Shown here one piece after another: positions 36,553 to 46,074 of a stretch of 64,000 bases of DNA (its first letter is position 1; every line of letters starts with the position of its first letter). The position numbers were made by a program, and so were the translations under genes. Location: contig NZ_BAZR01000003.1 in assembly GCF_001315105.1 (NCBI RefSeq), forward strand, positions 248,001 through 312,000, written 5' to 3'. This stretch comes from Paenibacillus sp. JCM 10914 (GTDB lineage: Bacteria; Bacillota; Bacilli; Paenibacillales; Paenibacillaceae). The notes beneath the pieces are model-generated. The model was not told the origin of the DNA, did no database searches, and saw only the letters and a list, made by a program, of their open reading frames with translations.

Positions 36553-37371
36553 ATGGTCAAAATTATCAAGCATATCGTTCTAATCCTGTATGGATTGACC
36601 TGCCTGTATCCTTTTCTCTGGATGATCGGCACGTCACTTAAGACATCACAGGATGCTTTAGCAAACCCGCAAAGTCCATTTCCACAGGCTGCACCGGAAT
36701 GGTCGACCTTTGGGGAAGTATGGAACAAACTTAATTTCTATCAGTTTTTTGTTAACAGCGTAGTTGTAAGTGCGTTTGTCATCATTGGCGTAATTGTCAT
36801 CTATACCATGATGGCCTATTCGTTCGCCAAATTTATCTATCGCGGCAAAAAATTCATCTATTATATGTTCATCGCCTTGCTGCTTGTGCCAGGTGTGACA
36901 ACCTTGATCCCGCTCTATATCAATATGACGAATCTGGGACTTCAGAATTCGTACATCGGCATGATCCTGCCAATGATCAACGGGGCGGCACCATTTGCCA
37001 TTTTCTTATTCACCAGTTATTTCAGAACCATATCCCATGAGTTGTACGAAAGCGCCGTGCTGGACGGTTGCGATAACTTCAAAATCTATTACCGAATTTA
37101 TCTGCCTCTGGCCTTGCCTGCTATCGGTACCATCGCCATTCTGAATTTCATCGGAAGCTGGAACAATATCCTATGGCCGATGATCATCATCGACAGCCAA
37201 GATATGTTCACCTTGCCTATGGGTCTCATGTACCTGGATTCGTCCTCTTTCAAGAAGTGGAATGAATTGATGGCGGGAGCTCTAATTACGGTCATTCCGA
37301 TACTGGTGGCATTCCCGTTCATGCAGAAAATGTACGTCAAGGGGATGACGGTCGGCTCGGTCAAAATGTAG
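36553..37371 (+). CDS. sugar ABC transporter permease (MalG-like)
   Basis: 272 residues with six helices and the EAA-type loop ESAVLDGCDNFKIYYRIYLPLALPA near residue 160. GAGGAGGGG precedes the ATG. The spacing of 15 nt after the first permease marks one operon. N-terminal KTSQDALANPQSPFP is typical of CUT1 MalG-like subunits. Confidence 0.93.
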   Translation: MVKIIKHIVLILYGLTCLYPFLWMIGTSLKTSQDALANPQSPFPQAAPEWSTFGEVWNKLNFYQFFVNSVVVSAFVIIGVIVIYTMMAYSFAKFIYRGKKFIYYMFIALLLVPGVTTLIPLYINMTNLGLQNSYIGMILPMINGAAPFAIFLFTSYFRTISHELYESAVLDGCDNFKIYYRIYLPLALPAIGTIAILNFIGSWNNILWPMIIIDSQDMFTLPMGLMYLDSSSFKKWNELMAGALITVIPILVAFPFMQKMYVKGMTVGSVKM

Positions 37372-37408
37372 TACTAACTGAATACGAAACAAACCATACA
37401 AGATTGGA

Positions 37409-40189
37409 ATGAAATCGATGACTACAAAAACAGCGCACGTGATTGCGCATTCACACTGGGATAGAGAGTGGTATTTACCATATGAAACACATCGGCTGAA
37501 GTTGGTTCAGCTGATGGAAGATTTGATCGAGGTATTCGAGAAAGACCCTGAATTCACAAGCTTTCATCTCGATGGCCAATTCATCGTACTGGAAGATTAT
37601 CTGGAGATCATGCCGCATCGCCGGGAGCAAGTTGAGGCTCTGGTTAGAGCGGGGAAGCTTATCGTAGGTCCGTGGTATATTCTGCAGGATGAATTCCTCG
37701 TCAGCAGTGAAGCTAATGCAAGAAATCTGCTGATCGGCATACAGGCATCCAAACAGATGGGAGGATACGCGGCTATTGGTTATTTCCCCGATTCCTTTGG
37801 GAATATGGGGCAAGCCCCGCAATTAATCACCCAAGCGGGCATCGATGTGGCGGTATATGGCCGAGGTGTTAAGCCGGTAGGCTTCAACAATGAGATCCAA
37901 TCGGGGAATGCGCACACATCCAAATACTCCGAGATGTACTGGGAAGCGCCGGACGGATCGCGTGTGCTGGCCATTCTCTTCGCGAATTGGTACAACAACG
38001 GAATGGAAATTCCGACGGATGCGAAGCAAGCTGAAGTGTATTGGAAGCACAAGCTGGCCGCAGCCGAAGAATATGCCTCCAGCTCCGAATTGCTGTTCAT
38101 GAACGGATGTGATCATCAGCCGCTGCAGAAGGATTTGACGGCAGCTCTGAACATCGCGGGCGAGATCAAGCCGGATATTACATTTCGTCTTTCCAGCTTC
38201 CCTGAATACATTGAGGCGTTAACCAAGCAAAAGCCAGACACGCTTGATGTCATTCGCGGCGAATTAAGAAGTCAGTGGACGGACGGCTGGATTACGCTTG
38301 TCAACACGGCATCGGCCAGAGTGTACCTGAAACAGCAGAATGTCATCAGCCAGACTCTTCTGGAAAAGGTAGCGGAACCGCTGGCTGTCATGGCCCGTCT
38401 GTCAGGCAAGTCGTACCCGCGTCACGAACTGTTGTATGCGTGGAAGACGCTCTTGCAGAACCATCCGCATGATAGCATCTGCGGATGCAGTGTGGATGAA
38501 GTCCATCGGGAGATGATGACGCGCTTTGCCAAATCGCAACAAGTAGCAGGCGTCATCGCCGAAGAGAGCGGAAGGTTCGTTGCTAATGCTATCGACACTA
38601 CAGGCTTCGATCCGGAATCAGCGCTGCCTTTCGTCGTATTCAACACGACGGGGAATCTTCGTTCCGGCGTTGTAACGGCTACGGTCGAGATCGAGCGTCG
38701 TTACTTCGATCACGAAGCTCCGGATGCGAAATTTCAGGCGATGAAGCGGGATTACGCCGATTTCAATCCGGATGAATGGCTCGTAACCGACGATAATGGC
38801 CATGTGGTGACTGCCGTCGTTACGAGTATGGGTCCGGTATTCGGTTATGATCTGCCCGATGATCGCTTCAGACAGCCTTACTGGTCATACCAGGTTCAGG
38901 TAGAACTGTACGTTCAAGATATTCCAGGCATCGGTTTCCATACCTTTGCCCTGGTGCGCAAAGATGATCTGAATCCTATTCCGGAATCAACTTCATCCGC
39001 AACTCTCAGGTCTGAAGGCATGCATGAGATGGAGAATGAATATCTGAGAATCGAAATTGCTCCGGATGGATCATTCCGTGTGACAGATAAAGTGACCGAG
39101 CATCAATACGATGGACTTGGCATCTATGAAGATACCGGCGATATCGGTAACGAGTATATGTATCGACAGCCTGTCGATGAAGAGACGCTCACAACTCAAG
39201 GGCTGAATGCAGAGATCACCCGAATACATCAGAGCCCATTGAAAGTCGTATACCGGATCAAGCATCGCTGGGCATTACCGATTCGGGCAGATGAGCTCTT
39301 GGATGAGGAAGTAAGGTCCATGGTTCCATTCAGGTATCGCAAATCCAAGCGTGTGACTGAACGGAGAGAAGTTCAGATCGTAACCGAGCTGACACTTGAA
39401 CACGGCAGTCGATCCGTGGGTATCCGAAGTGTCATCGATAATACCGTCGAAGATCATCGCGTGCGGATGCTGTTCAAGACCGGGCTTGAGGCCGAGCATG
39501 TAATCGCAGACTCCATCTATGAGTTGGCGAAGCGGCCGGTTCAACCGGAAAGTGAATGGAGCAACCCGAGCAATACGCAGCATCAGAACGCTTTTATCAG
39601 TCTCAGTGACGGTCACAAAGGACTCACCATCGCGAATATCGGTCTGAATGAGTATGAAGTTCTGCCCGAGCACAATACCCTTGCGGTCACGCTGGTGCGC
39701 GGTGTACGTGAACTCGGTGATTGGGGCGTATTCGCAACGCCTGAAGCCCAATGCCTGGGCCAGCATGTGCTCGATATGGAACTGATCGTGCATGACGATG
39801 ATGTCATCCAATCCGGGGCTTATAAGCAAGCCTATCAATTTCCAGTGCCTTGGACGGTTCAGCAAACCGGAATTCATGCCGGGACACTGCCGCCAAGACA
39901 CGAACTGCTGGCATGGGAAGGTGATCACTTGGCATTTAGTGCTTTGAAGATGGGCGAAGCAAGCGATGATCTGTTCTTCCGAGTCTTCAATGTGTCAGCG
40001 AACGATCAAACCGTGTTGTGCATTGCGCCATCCTTTGCCTGTGAGCACATGTATGCAAGTTCGATTGTTGAGGATGCTGGCGAACCGATGGTGGTGGCTG
40101 AAGATCCACAGCGTGGAGAAGTTAAGGTCGGACCGGCCAAAATCCAGACGATCGGGATTCAGGTAGCGGCTGCAGCGACAACTGTGTGA
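37409..40189 (+). CDS. alpha-mannosidase, GH38 family
   Basis: 926-residue cytoplasmic glycoside hydrolase. Zinc-site motif AHSHWDREWYLPYE at residues 13-26, nucleophile region YFPDSFGNMGQAPQL near 130 and a later zinc His in NHPHDSICGCSVDEVH near 350. The C-terminal beta domains are complete. It should cleave alpha-mannosides imported by the upstream ABC system. The ATG at 37409 has a weak site; the in-frame ATG at 37418 with GGA 9 nt upstream is an alternative. Sits in the middle of the mannoside operon. Confidence 0.93.
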   Translation: MKSMTTKTAHVIAHSHWDREWYLPYETHRLKLVQLMEDLIEVFEKDPEFTSFHLDGQFIVLEDYLEIMPHRREQVEALVRAGKLIVGPWYILQDEFLVSSEANARNLLIGIQASKQMGGYAAIGYFPDSFGNMGQAPQLITQAGIDVAVYGRGVKPVGFNNEIQSGNAHTSKYSEMYWEAPDGSRVLAILFANWYNNGMEIPTDAKQAEVYWKHKLAAAEEYASSSELLFMNGCDHQPLQKDLTAALNIAGEIKPDITFRLSSFPEYIEALTKQKPDTLDVIRGELRSQWTDGWITLVNTASARVYLKQQNVISQTLLEKVAEPLAVMARLSGKSYPRHELLYAWKTLLQNHPHDSICGCSVDEVHREMMTRFAKSQQVAGVIAEESGRFVANAIDTTGFDPESALPFVVFNTTGNLRSGVVTATVEIERRYFDHEAPDAKFQAMKRDYADFNPDEWLVTDDNGHVVTAVVTSMGPVFGYDLPDDRFRQPYWSYQVQVELYVQDIPGIGFHTFALVRKDDLNPIPESTSSATLRSEGMHEMENEYLRIEIAPDGSFRVTDKVTEHQYDGLGIYEDTGDIGNEYMYRQPVDEETLTTQGLNAEITRIHQSPLKVVYRIKHRWALPIRADELLDEEVRSMVPFRYRKSKRVTERREVQIVTELTLEHGSRSVGIRSVIDNTVEDHRVRMLFKTGLEAEHVIADSIYELAKRPVQPESEWSNPSNTQHQNAFISLSDGHKGLTIANIGLNEYEVLPEHNTLAVTLVRGVRELGDWGVFATPEAQCLGQHVLDMELIVHDDDVIQSGAYKQAYQFPVPWTVQQTGIHAGTLPPRHELLAWEGDHLAFSALKMGEASDDLFFRVFNVSANDQTVLCIAPSFACEHMYASSIVEDAGEPMVVAEDPQRGEVKVGPAKIQTIGIQVAAAATTV

Positions 40190-40216
40190 ACGAGCTAGCT
40201 GAGGGAGGGAATATGA

Positions 40217-41428
40217 ATGACCAGAATAACGGGGGTTCGGTGTATCCGAACCCGGCATGATGGAAGCTGGGTTATTGTGAAGGTGTTGACGGATCAAGAC
40301 GGGTTGTATGGTATTGGCTCGGCCAGCGATGTCTACCAGCCTGGGGCGGTTGTCAGTATCCTGGAGGAACTGCTCACACCGCTCTTGATCGGTCGTGATG
40401 TCAGCCAGATCGAAGATATCTGGCAGACGATGTATACGAGCGGTTACTGGCGTAACGGATCGACGCTGCATACAGCGATGAGTGGCATCGACATGGCGCT
40501 CTGGGATATCAAGGGCAAGGAGGCGGGCATGCCGGTGTATCAGCTTCTCGGCGGCGCCGTCCGTTCTGCCGTTCCTTGTTACGCGCATGCTAACGGGCAC
40601 ACTTACGAAGAACTGGAAGAGGAAGTAGCAACTTTTCAAGAACAGGGCTTTGGCGTTATTCGGTGTCAGCTCGGAGGTTATGGAGGGGGAGGATTTGTAC
40701 CTGCCAGGGACGACTCCCGATTTCCACCGGCGAACCGGTTTGATGAAGCCAGCTATATAACGGCGATTCCTGATATGTTCGAGAAGCTGCGCGTCCGATT
40801 TGGTATGAATCTGGCTTTCACTCATGATGTGCATGAACACTTGACACCGTCTGGGGCGGTTACATTATCCCGATTGCTTGATCCGTACCGTTTGTTTTTC
40901 CTGGAAGATTTATTGCAAGCGGAGCATACGGATTGGTATCGACGGGTGAAGGAGACGAGCACGACGCCGCAAGCGGTTGGTGAGTTATTCGTTCATCCGC
41001 AGGAATGGCTGCCGCTGGTGCAGGGACGCCTCATTGATTTTGTACGTATGCGGGTATCGAAGGCGGGCGGTATTACACCTTGTCGGAAAATCGCAGCTGT
41101 ATGCGAGGCTTTCGGTGTACGAACAGCCTGGCAAGAGGGCGGAGAGAACGATCCTGTTAATCAACTTGCTGCGGTACATCTCGACATGGCGATCATGAGT
41201 TTTGGCGTACAAGAGATCAATCACTTCCGTGCACCGGAGCAAGAAGCGTTTCCGGGACTAGCGGAATTGGTTGCAGGACATCTGCACGTCAACGATAAAC
41301 CGGGACTTGGCATCGATATCGATGAGGTCAAGGCGGCTGCGTTGCTGCGTGATCCCGAAGGATTGAAGTCATATCACAATCCGTATAAGCTGGATCGCAA
41401 ACCGGACGGAACATTGATTCGTCCATAA
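40217..41428 (+). CDS. mandelate racemase/enolase superfamily, mannonate dehydratase/RspA-like
   Basis: 403 residues. Metal ligands are visible in the C-terminal barrel: Asp in FTHDVHEHLTP (the His two residues on is the acid/base of the ManD group), Glu in LFFLEDLLQ and Glu in AVGELFVHPQEW. Also IDMALWDIKGKEAGMPVYQLLGG. D-mannonate dehydratase activity would make 2-keto-3-deoxygluconate; some relatives act only weakly or on other acids. Located after the mannosidase, so a sugar acid role in this pathway is plausible but not proven. Confidence 0.85.
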   Translation: MTRITGVRCIRTRHDGSWVIVKVLTDQDGLYGIGSASDVYQPGAVVSILEELLTPLLIGRDVSQIEDIWQTMYTSGYWRNGSTLHTAMSGIDMALWDIKGKEAGMPVYQLLGGAVRSAVPCYAHANGHTYEELEEEVATFQEQGFGVIRCQLGGYGGGGFVPARDDSRFPPANRFDEASYITAIPDMFEKLRVRFGMNLAFTHDVHEHLTPSGAVTLSRLLDPYRLFFLEDLLQAEHTDWYRRVKETSTTPQAVGELFVHPQEWLPLVQGRLIDFVRMRVSKAGGITPCRKIAAVCEAFGVRTAWQEGGENDPVNQLAAVHLDMAIMSFGVQEINHFRAPEQEAFPGLAELVAGHLHVNDKPGLGIDIDEVKAAALLRDPEGLKSYHNPYKLDRKPDGTLIRP

Positions 41429-41457
41429 GATAGGTTATTGAATGAGGAGGATACATC

Positions 41458-42330
41458 ATGAACAAGGTCATCGTCACGGGTTCGGAAGGTAAACTGGGCC
41501 ACTATGTGGTTCAGGAGCTGAATCAAGCGGGATACACCGTATTTGGCACCGACAGTCGTCCTGCTTCAGGACGTCACGGTTATGCCCGGTATGTCCAAGC
41601 GGATTTGAATCAATTAGGCGAGGTATATGGACTGCTGGCAGATGCGGATGCGGTTATTCATTTGGCGGCGATACCCAATCCCGTTAGTTATACACCGGAG
41701 AGGATATTTACAAATAACGTGATGAGTACCTACAACATCATGGAGGCCGCCTCCAATCTGGGCATAAAGCGTGTGATATTCGGATCAAGCGAATCAGCAT
41801 ATGGGTTCTGCTGGGCGAAGCATCCGTTCGCGCCCGATTATCTGCCCGTGAATGAGGATCATGATCTGCTGCCACAAGAAAGCTATGGGTTATCGAAGCA
41901 GGTCAATGAGCAGACGGGTGATATGTTTGTTCGCCGGGTAGATATGGAGGTCTTCGCCATGCGATTCTCCATGGTCGTAGCACCGAATGAGTACGAACGT
42001 GAAATCGCGGCATTTGAGCATACAGCCAGGCATCACCGCTCGTTATGGAGTTACATTGATGCACGTGACGCTGCCGTTGCCTGCAGATTGGCGCTGGAAG
42101 CCGAAGGCAACGATGATCGCGTGGCATGCCGCCTGAACATTACCGCCAGCGATATTATCAGTAATGTCAGCATAGCGGAGCTTACTGCCAAGCATTACCC
42201 CGGGGTGCAGATTGCGGAAGGTATACTCGACAAGCTAACGGCCTTCGTCTCGAATGAACGAGCCCAAGCAAGGCTTAATTGGAAGCCTCAATATTCTTGG
42301 AAGCAGGTGGACGTAAAGTCTGGATCATAG
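41458..42330 (+). CDS. NAD-dependent epimerase/dehydratase (uronate dehydrogenase-like)
   Basis: 290 residues. Cofactor loop TGSEGKLGHYVV at 5-16, VIHLAAIPNP near 66 and catalytic YGLSK near 140, with SSESAYG as the Ser strand. AGGAGG precedes the ATG, 27 nt after the dehydratase. In this neighbourhood it may oxidise a uronic acid or mannose derivative that feeds the dehydratase upstream. Last gene of the mannoside operon. Confidence 0.85.
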   Translation: MNKVIVTGSEGKLGHYVVQELNQAGYTVFGTDSRPASGRHGYARYVQADLNQLGEVYGLLADADAVIHLAAIPNPVSYTPERIFTNNVMSTYNIMEAASNLGIKRVIFGSSESAYGFCWAKHPFAPDYLPVNEDHDLLPQESYGLSKQVNEQTGDMFVRRVDMEVFAMRFSMVVAPNEYEREIAAFEHTARHHRSLWSYIDARDAAVACRLALEAEGNDDRVACRLNITASDIISNVSIAELTAKHYPGVQIAEGILDKLTAFVSNERAQARLNWKPQYSWKQVDVKSGS

Positions 42331-42804
42331 TGGTTTACTGGCGGAGGGAAAGGCCGAGTTAATTAGACTGATGCCTTGACGTTCCGCTCAATGAAGCTGA
42401 CCTAATCATGGTCCGCTTCTTGCTTGCTGCCGATTGTAAGCGAATACATACATGAGGATGTCTAAACTTCCTGTTTGCTTTCTTTGCTTTCTAGCAGCTT
42501 GAACATCTATCAAGCATAGGAGGAATGATTAATAAATTGTTCGGCAATGGTAATTATCAGGCAATTTGTATCGATCACGATCATGACGGTGATGCTCTGT
42601 TCTGGATTCGGGCTAACGCCGGTTCAGGTGATTGCTGCCGAAGGTCTGGATGAATAGTAGAAGAGGGGGGTATCTCAAAGGATCCAGGATCTAGCGAGAT
42701 GCCCTTCTTGCTGTTTGAAGGCGCTTCGTGCTCGAACGGTTCCTCCCATCTAGCGGCCCCCCTCATTGCTTGGAATGGTTCTTTAGTCGTCTACCAAACC
42801 GGTA
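42331..42804. other. intergenic region with a possible signal-peptide remnant
   Basis: No convincing full gene. AGGAGG at 42518-42523 precedes ATG 42525 by one base, giving a 42-codon frame of no recognisable content. In another frame ATG 42547 starts a basic, hydrophobic, Ala-terminated peptide (VSITIMTVMLCSGFGLTPVQ) that stops after 36 codons; it looks like the leader of a lost secreted protein. Confidence 0.4.
42668..42704. terminator. terminator hairpin
   Basis: GGGTATCTC pairs with GAGATGCCC (one G-T pair), with an inner GGATC/GATC stem. Followed by TTCTT. Confidence 0.6.
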
Positions 42805-44757
42805 TTACATGATCTTGTTCAGATGCATCATATACTCGCTGCGATGAAGTGCGTTAACTTGCCTGCGTGTATGGACAGGGAAGCGGGTGAGCACTTTCGC
42901 ATATCCTCCAGGCCGGACCGTCAATATGCCTTCGCCGCTGGTCAAGGAATGGACTTCGGCTTGCAGTATATCTGTGGTGCGGACAGGAATGCTGCCTTCA
43001 AGGTGAACCAGACCGTTACGGTATTGTGGTTCCGCAAACGCACCCTCCAGCGTCGACAATCGAGACATCACCTTGCTCAAGCTGGATTCAGGCATGGCGA
43101 AGTAAAGCTTGTTCACAGGCTCATATACTTCGGTCCTTGCTTGATCCAGTGCCTTCATGAATACAAGGGGCGTCAGGCTGCGGAAGTCTCCCGCTGTGGA
43201 TACCGGACTTGAATAACCCGTGTGCGTCAATGTGATCAGGATATCGGTAACAGGCCAACCATATAAGCCTTCTTGCAAATTCTCATAGACCGTTTCCTTG
43301 ATCGCTTTGTGAAAAGATAAAGGCAGCGAACCCAATTCGACTTCCAGGCGGTATTCTACACCGCTTCCCGCAGCACCGGGCTCCACCCGGAGCCCCACCG
43401 TTGCATGGAACGGGTTCTGGGTTTCATTTATGGACTCTGTGGCTTCTCCTATGGCTACTACCTTTTCTATACACATCACGGTTGGGGGCGAGAATTGAAT
43501 CTCAATCCCATATAACGTCTGAACCGTCTCCATCAGTACTTCCTGTTGTACGCGGCCGAAGACATGAATCATATGTTCGTTTGCTCCCGCGTCGTAATGA
43601 TATTGAAGGAATGGATCCTCTATCGTGAGTGTGCTTAATGCTTGGTGCAGCACCATATCAACATCATCTCGCTCTGTCATTACCCTCACTTGGAGTGGCG
43701 GTTTATGGAACCGGACTACCCGAATCTTCTCTGAAGGGGAACCAAGCACGTCTCCAACTTTCAGCACTGTGGAGGTTATAATCGCGATGTCGCCACCCTC
43801 TATCACAGGAGCGGGTACCGTCCGTCCAAGGTGAAGGCGATGCAGTTGTTTTACTTTGAGCCACGATGTCTCTCCATCCTGAGCATGTACGACAATCTCT
43901 TCGCGGGTATGGAGGCTGCCCGCAAATATTCTGGCATATGCACTTAACTCCCCGTTTTCCTGCCGCACGACTTTGAAGACAAGCCCGGATAAAGGGAGGG
44001 GGGTTAACACCTCCACAGATTGAACGGGAAATAAATCAGCCAACGCCTGAATGACGGGCTCCACCCCGACTCCCTTTGCGGCGGAGCCTACGAACAGTGG
44101 AAACACGTGAGCAAGCTTCGTTTGTTGATGCAATATATCCTTCAGTCGATTGCTGTTAATGGGGATGTCCTGTACATAGTCTTGCAGCAAATCTTCGTCA
44201 TGCAGTGCAAGTGTGTCGATCCAGTTCGCCTCGATCGGGTCTGCCATGCGAACGGAAGCCGAAGTTGTTCCTTCATTTGAAGGGATAGCTATCTCACAGA
44301 TATGTTCGTCTAATTGACGACGAATCATGGTGCAGACTCTGTCGTAATCCGCACCGATGCGATCGATTTTATTCAAGAACAATAGGGTGGGAATTCCTTG
44401 GTTTTTTAAGGTTTGCATCAATACCCGCGTTTGGGCTTGTACACCCTCCACAGCAGAGATGACGAGAATGACGCCATCAAGTACACTCAGCGAGTGTTCG
44501 ACCTCTGAAATGAAATCCGCATGTCCGGGGGTATCAATGAGGTTGACCTTAAGCGCGCCGATCATGAACGATACCGCTGCTGCTTTGATCGTAATCCCGC
44601 GGCGGCGCTCCATATCGAGCGAGTCGGTGGTAGTATTGCCTTGATCGACAGAACCAACTTGTTTCAGAATGCCCGCACGATATAGAATCTGCTCGGTTAA
44701 TGTGGTCTTGCCGGCATCAACATGGGCCAGCACTCCGATATTTACGATATTCTTCAT
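42805..44757 (-). CDS. ribosomal-protection type (TetM-like) EF-G family GTPase
   Basis: 650 residues. G1 GVLAHVDAGKTTLTE at 7-21, switch-I RRRGITIKAAAVSF, G3 DTPGHADFISEVEHSLSVLDGV near 75 and G4 NKIDR near 129, then EF-G domains II-V. The sequence is shorter than EF-G and matches the Tet(M)/Tet(O)/OtrA group that expels tetracycline from the ribosome. Closely related genes of unknown substrate are common on Paenibacillus chromosomes, so clinical-type resistance should not be assumed. No leader peptide was recognised upstream. Confidence 0.9.
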   Translation of the reverse strand: MKNIVNIGVLAHVDAGKTTLTEQILYRAGILKQVGSVDQGNTTTDSLDMERRRGITIKAAAVSFMIGALKVNLIDTPGHADFISEVEHSLSVLDGVILVISAVEGVQAQTRVLMQTLKNQGIPTLLFLNKIDRIGADYDRVCTMIRRQLDEHICEIAIPSNEGTTSASVRMADPIEANWIDTLALHDEDLLQDYVQDIPINSNRLKDILHQQTKLAHVFPLFVGSAAKGVGVEPVIQALADLFPVQSVEVLTPLPLSGLVFKVVRQENGELSAYARIFAGSLHTREEIVVHAQDGETSWLKVKQLHRLHLGRTVPAPVIEGGDIAIITSTVLKVGDVLGSPSEKIRVVRFHKPPLQVRVMTERDDVDMVLHQALSTLTIEDPFLQYHYDAGANEHMIHVFGRVQQEVLMETVQTLYGIEIQFSPPTVMCIEKVVAIGEATESINETQNPFHATVGLRVEPGAAGSGVEYRLEVELGSLPLSFHKAIKETVYENLQEGLYGWPVTDILITLTHTGYSSPVSTAGDFRSLTPLVFMKALDQARTEVYEPVNKLYFAMPESSLSKVMSRLSTLEGAFAEPQYRNGLVHLEGSIPVRTTDILQAEVHSLTSGEGILTVRPGGYAKVLTRFPVHTRRQVNALHRSEYMMHLNKIM

Positions 44758-45236
44758 ATATTAGATGCCTCGTTATATTCATCAGATTTTGTCCTTTCAC
44801 TGAGATATTCGATAGATTTCTTCGCATGTTGTTCGCCTCCGATTCATTTCGTCTCATCTCATTATATGGTTCTGGCTGGGTTGTCGGATATGGAATGAAT
44901 AGCTATAAGCAAACTTTCTCTATATGTGATCGTTGATCTGTGCTATTTTTACAGACGGTTATGAAGAAATGGATGTCAGTCAGAAGTTATATCGGAAGGT
45001 AAACTAATTGAATACCAAATGACGATGAGCATTCTATCTGCGACATGGCGTTTAGGATGCTCTTTTCATGTGCTAATTTGATTTTCAATTGACAAGATTA
45101 ATATCTTTTAGGTCTATATCAAGTCGAGCGATTTGTGCTAAAATGTCTAACTAGAATCATCTAATTCGACAGAGTTGCCACGGAGAACTGGAGAGCAGGG
45201 AACATTGTCATTCCATCATGATGGGAGGAATCATCC
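44758..45236. other. divergent intergenic region upstream of the GTPase and phosphatase
   Basis: 479 nt without a gene. It contains GAGCAT/ATGCTC arms about 24 nt apart near 45030-45064 followed by TTTT, a candidate small hairpin, and the promoter motifs for the phosphatase gene. Confidence 0.4.
45136..45144 (+). promoter_or_regulatory. extended -10 promoter candidate for the phosphatase/IF-3 operon
   Basis: TGCTAAAAT with TG extension at 45136. A TTGACA at 45089-45094 has no good -10 at the right distance. The leader would be about 85 nt. Confidence 0.4.
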
Positions 45237-45998
45237 ATTCGAACATTGGCAATAAGCGATATTCACGGTTGTTACGATGAATTTAACCAATTGTTGGACA
45301 AAGTGAAGTATGATCCGTCCACGGATAAACTCATCCTGCTCGGAGACTATGTGGACCGTGGGATGAAGAGCAAGGAAGTCGTAGAGCAGGTCATGGCCTT
45401 AAAGGCGAATTATGGGGTAATTACGCTGCGAGGAAATCACGATCAGATGATGCTGGATGCGATTTTGCTGGATACGCCTGAGCACAACTCACGTTGGCTT
45501 CGTAACGGTGCTCGCCTCACGATCGAAAGTTATACAGGTTCAGATTTCCTGAGCGGCGAGATGACGCCAGAGAAATATGCCGAAGGCAAAGCCTATATTA
45601 TGGAGCATTATGCGCACCATCTGGCATTCCTGGATGTCTTGGACTTTTACTATGAGACGGAGTCACATATTTTCGTGCACGCGGGTCTCAATCCGGGTGT
45701 ACCGGACTGGAAGCGACAGCCGGAGGATGATTTCATCTGGATTCGCGAACCTTTCTTCCTATATCCCACGGGGCTGGCGAAGACGGTTGTATTCGGGCAC
45801 ACGCCGACCTTGAATCTCCATGAGACAGAGCATATCTGGATCAGTCCTGAAGGCGACAAGATCGGTATCGACGGCGCTTGTGTCTATGGCAAGCAGTTGA
45901 ATTGCCTGGAGATGTCTGATGATCAGTCGTATCAGGCGTATTATGTGAAACGCAAGCTGCAGGATGAGTCGGAAGATGATGTACATACGAATACATGA
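45237..45998 (+). CDS. PPP-family metallophosphatase, probable ATT start codon
   Basis: 253 residues. Metal-binding motifs are complete: DIHGCY, GDYVDRG near 35, RGNHDQ near 67, FVHAGLN and GHTP near 190. Residues just before DIHG are RTLAIS, so the expected N terminus is MRTLAISDIHG. The codon at its first position is ATT (45237), placed 8 nt after GGAGG (45224-45228). The first conventional start is TTG at 45246, 17 nt from the site. This makes AUU the likely initiator, a codon discriminated against by IF-3. An IF-3 paralogue gene follows 76 nt later. Substrate: phosphoprotein or dinucleotide, unknown. Confidence 0.8.
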   Translation: MRTLAISDIHGCYDEFNQLLDKVKYDPSTDKLILLGDYVDRGMKSKEVVEQVMALKANYGVITLRGNHDQMMLDAILLDTPEHNSRWLRNGARLTIESYTGSDFLSGEMTPEKYAEGKAYIMEHYAHHLAFLDVLDFYYETESHIFVHAGLNPGVPDWKRQPEDDFIWIREPFFLYPTGLAKTVVFGHTPTLNLHETEHIWISPEGDKIGIDGACVYGKQLNCLEMSDDQSYQAYYVKRKLQDESEDDVHTNT

Positions 45999-46074
45999 TT
46001 TACATAGCAGCAAGCGGCGATCTTTCGAGGTCGTCGTTTATTTTAGCGCAACAGGGACAGGGGGAAACGCTAAT

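Noticed and set aside
46005-46050. Terminator or attenuator between the phosphatase and IF-3 paralogue genes
   Set aside because: The GCGGCGA/TCGTCGT arms pair only with G-T wobble, and no T run follows.
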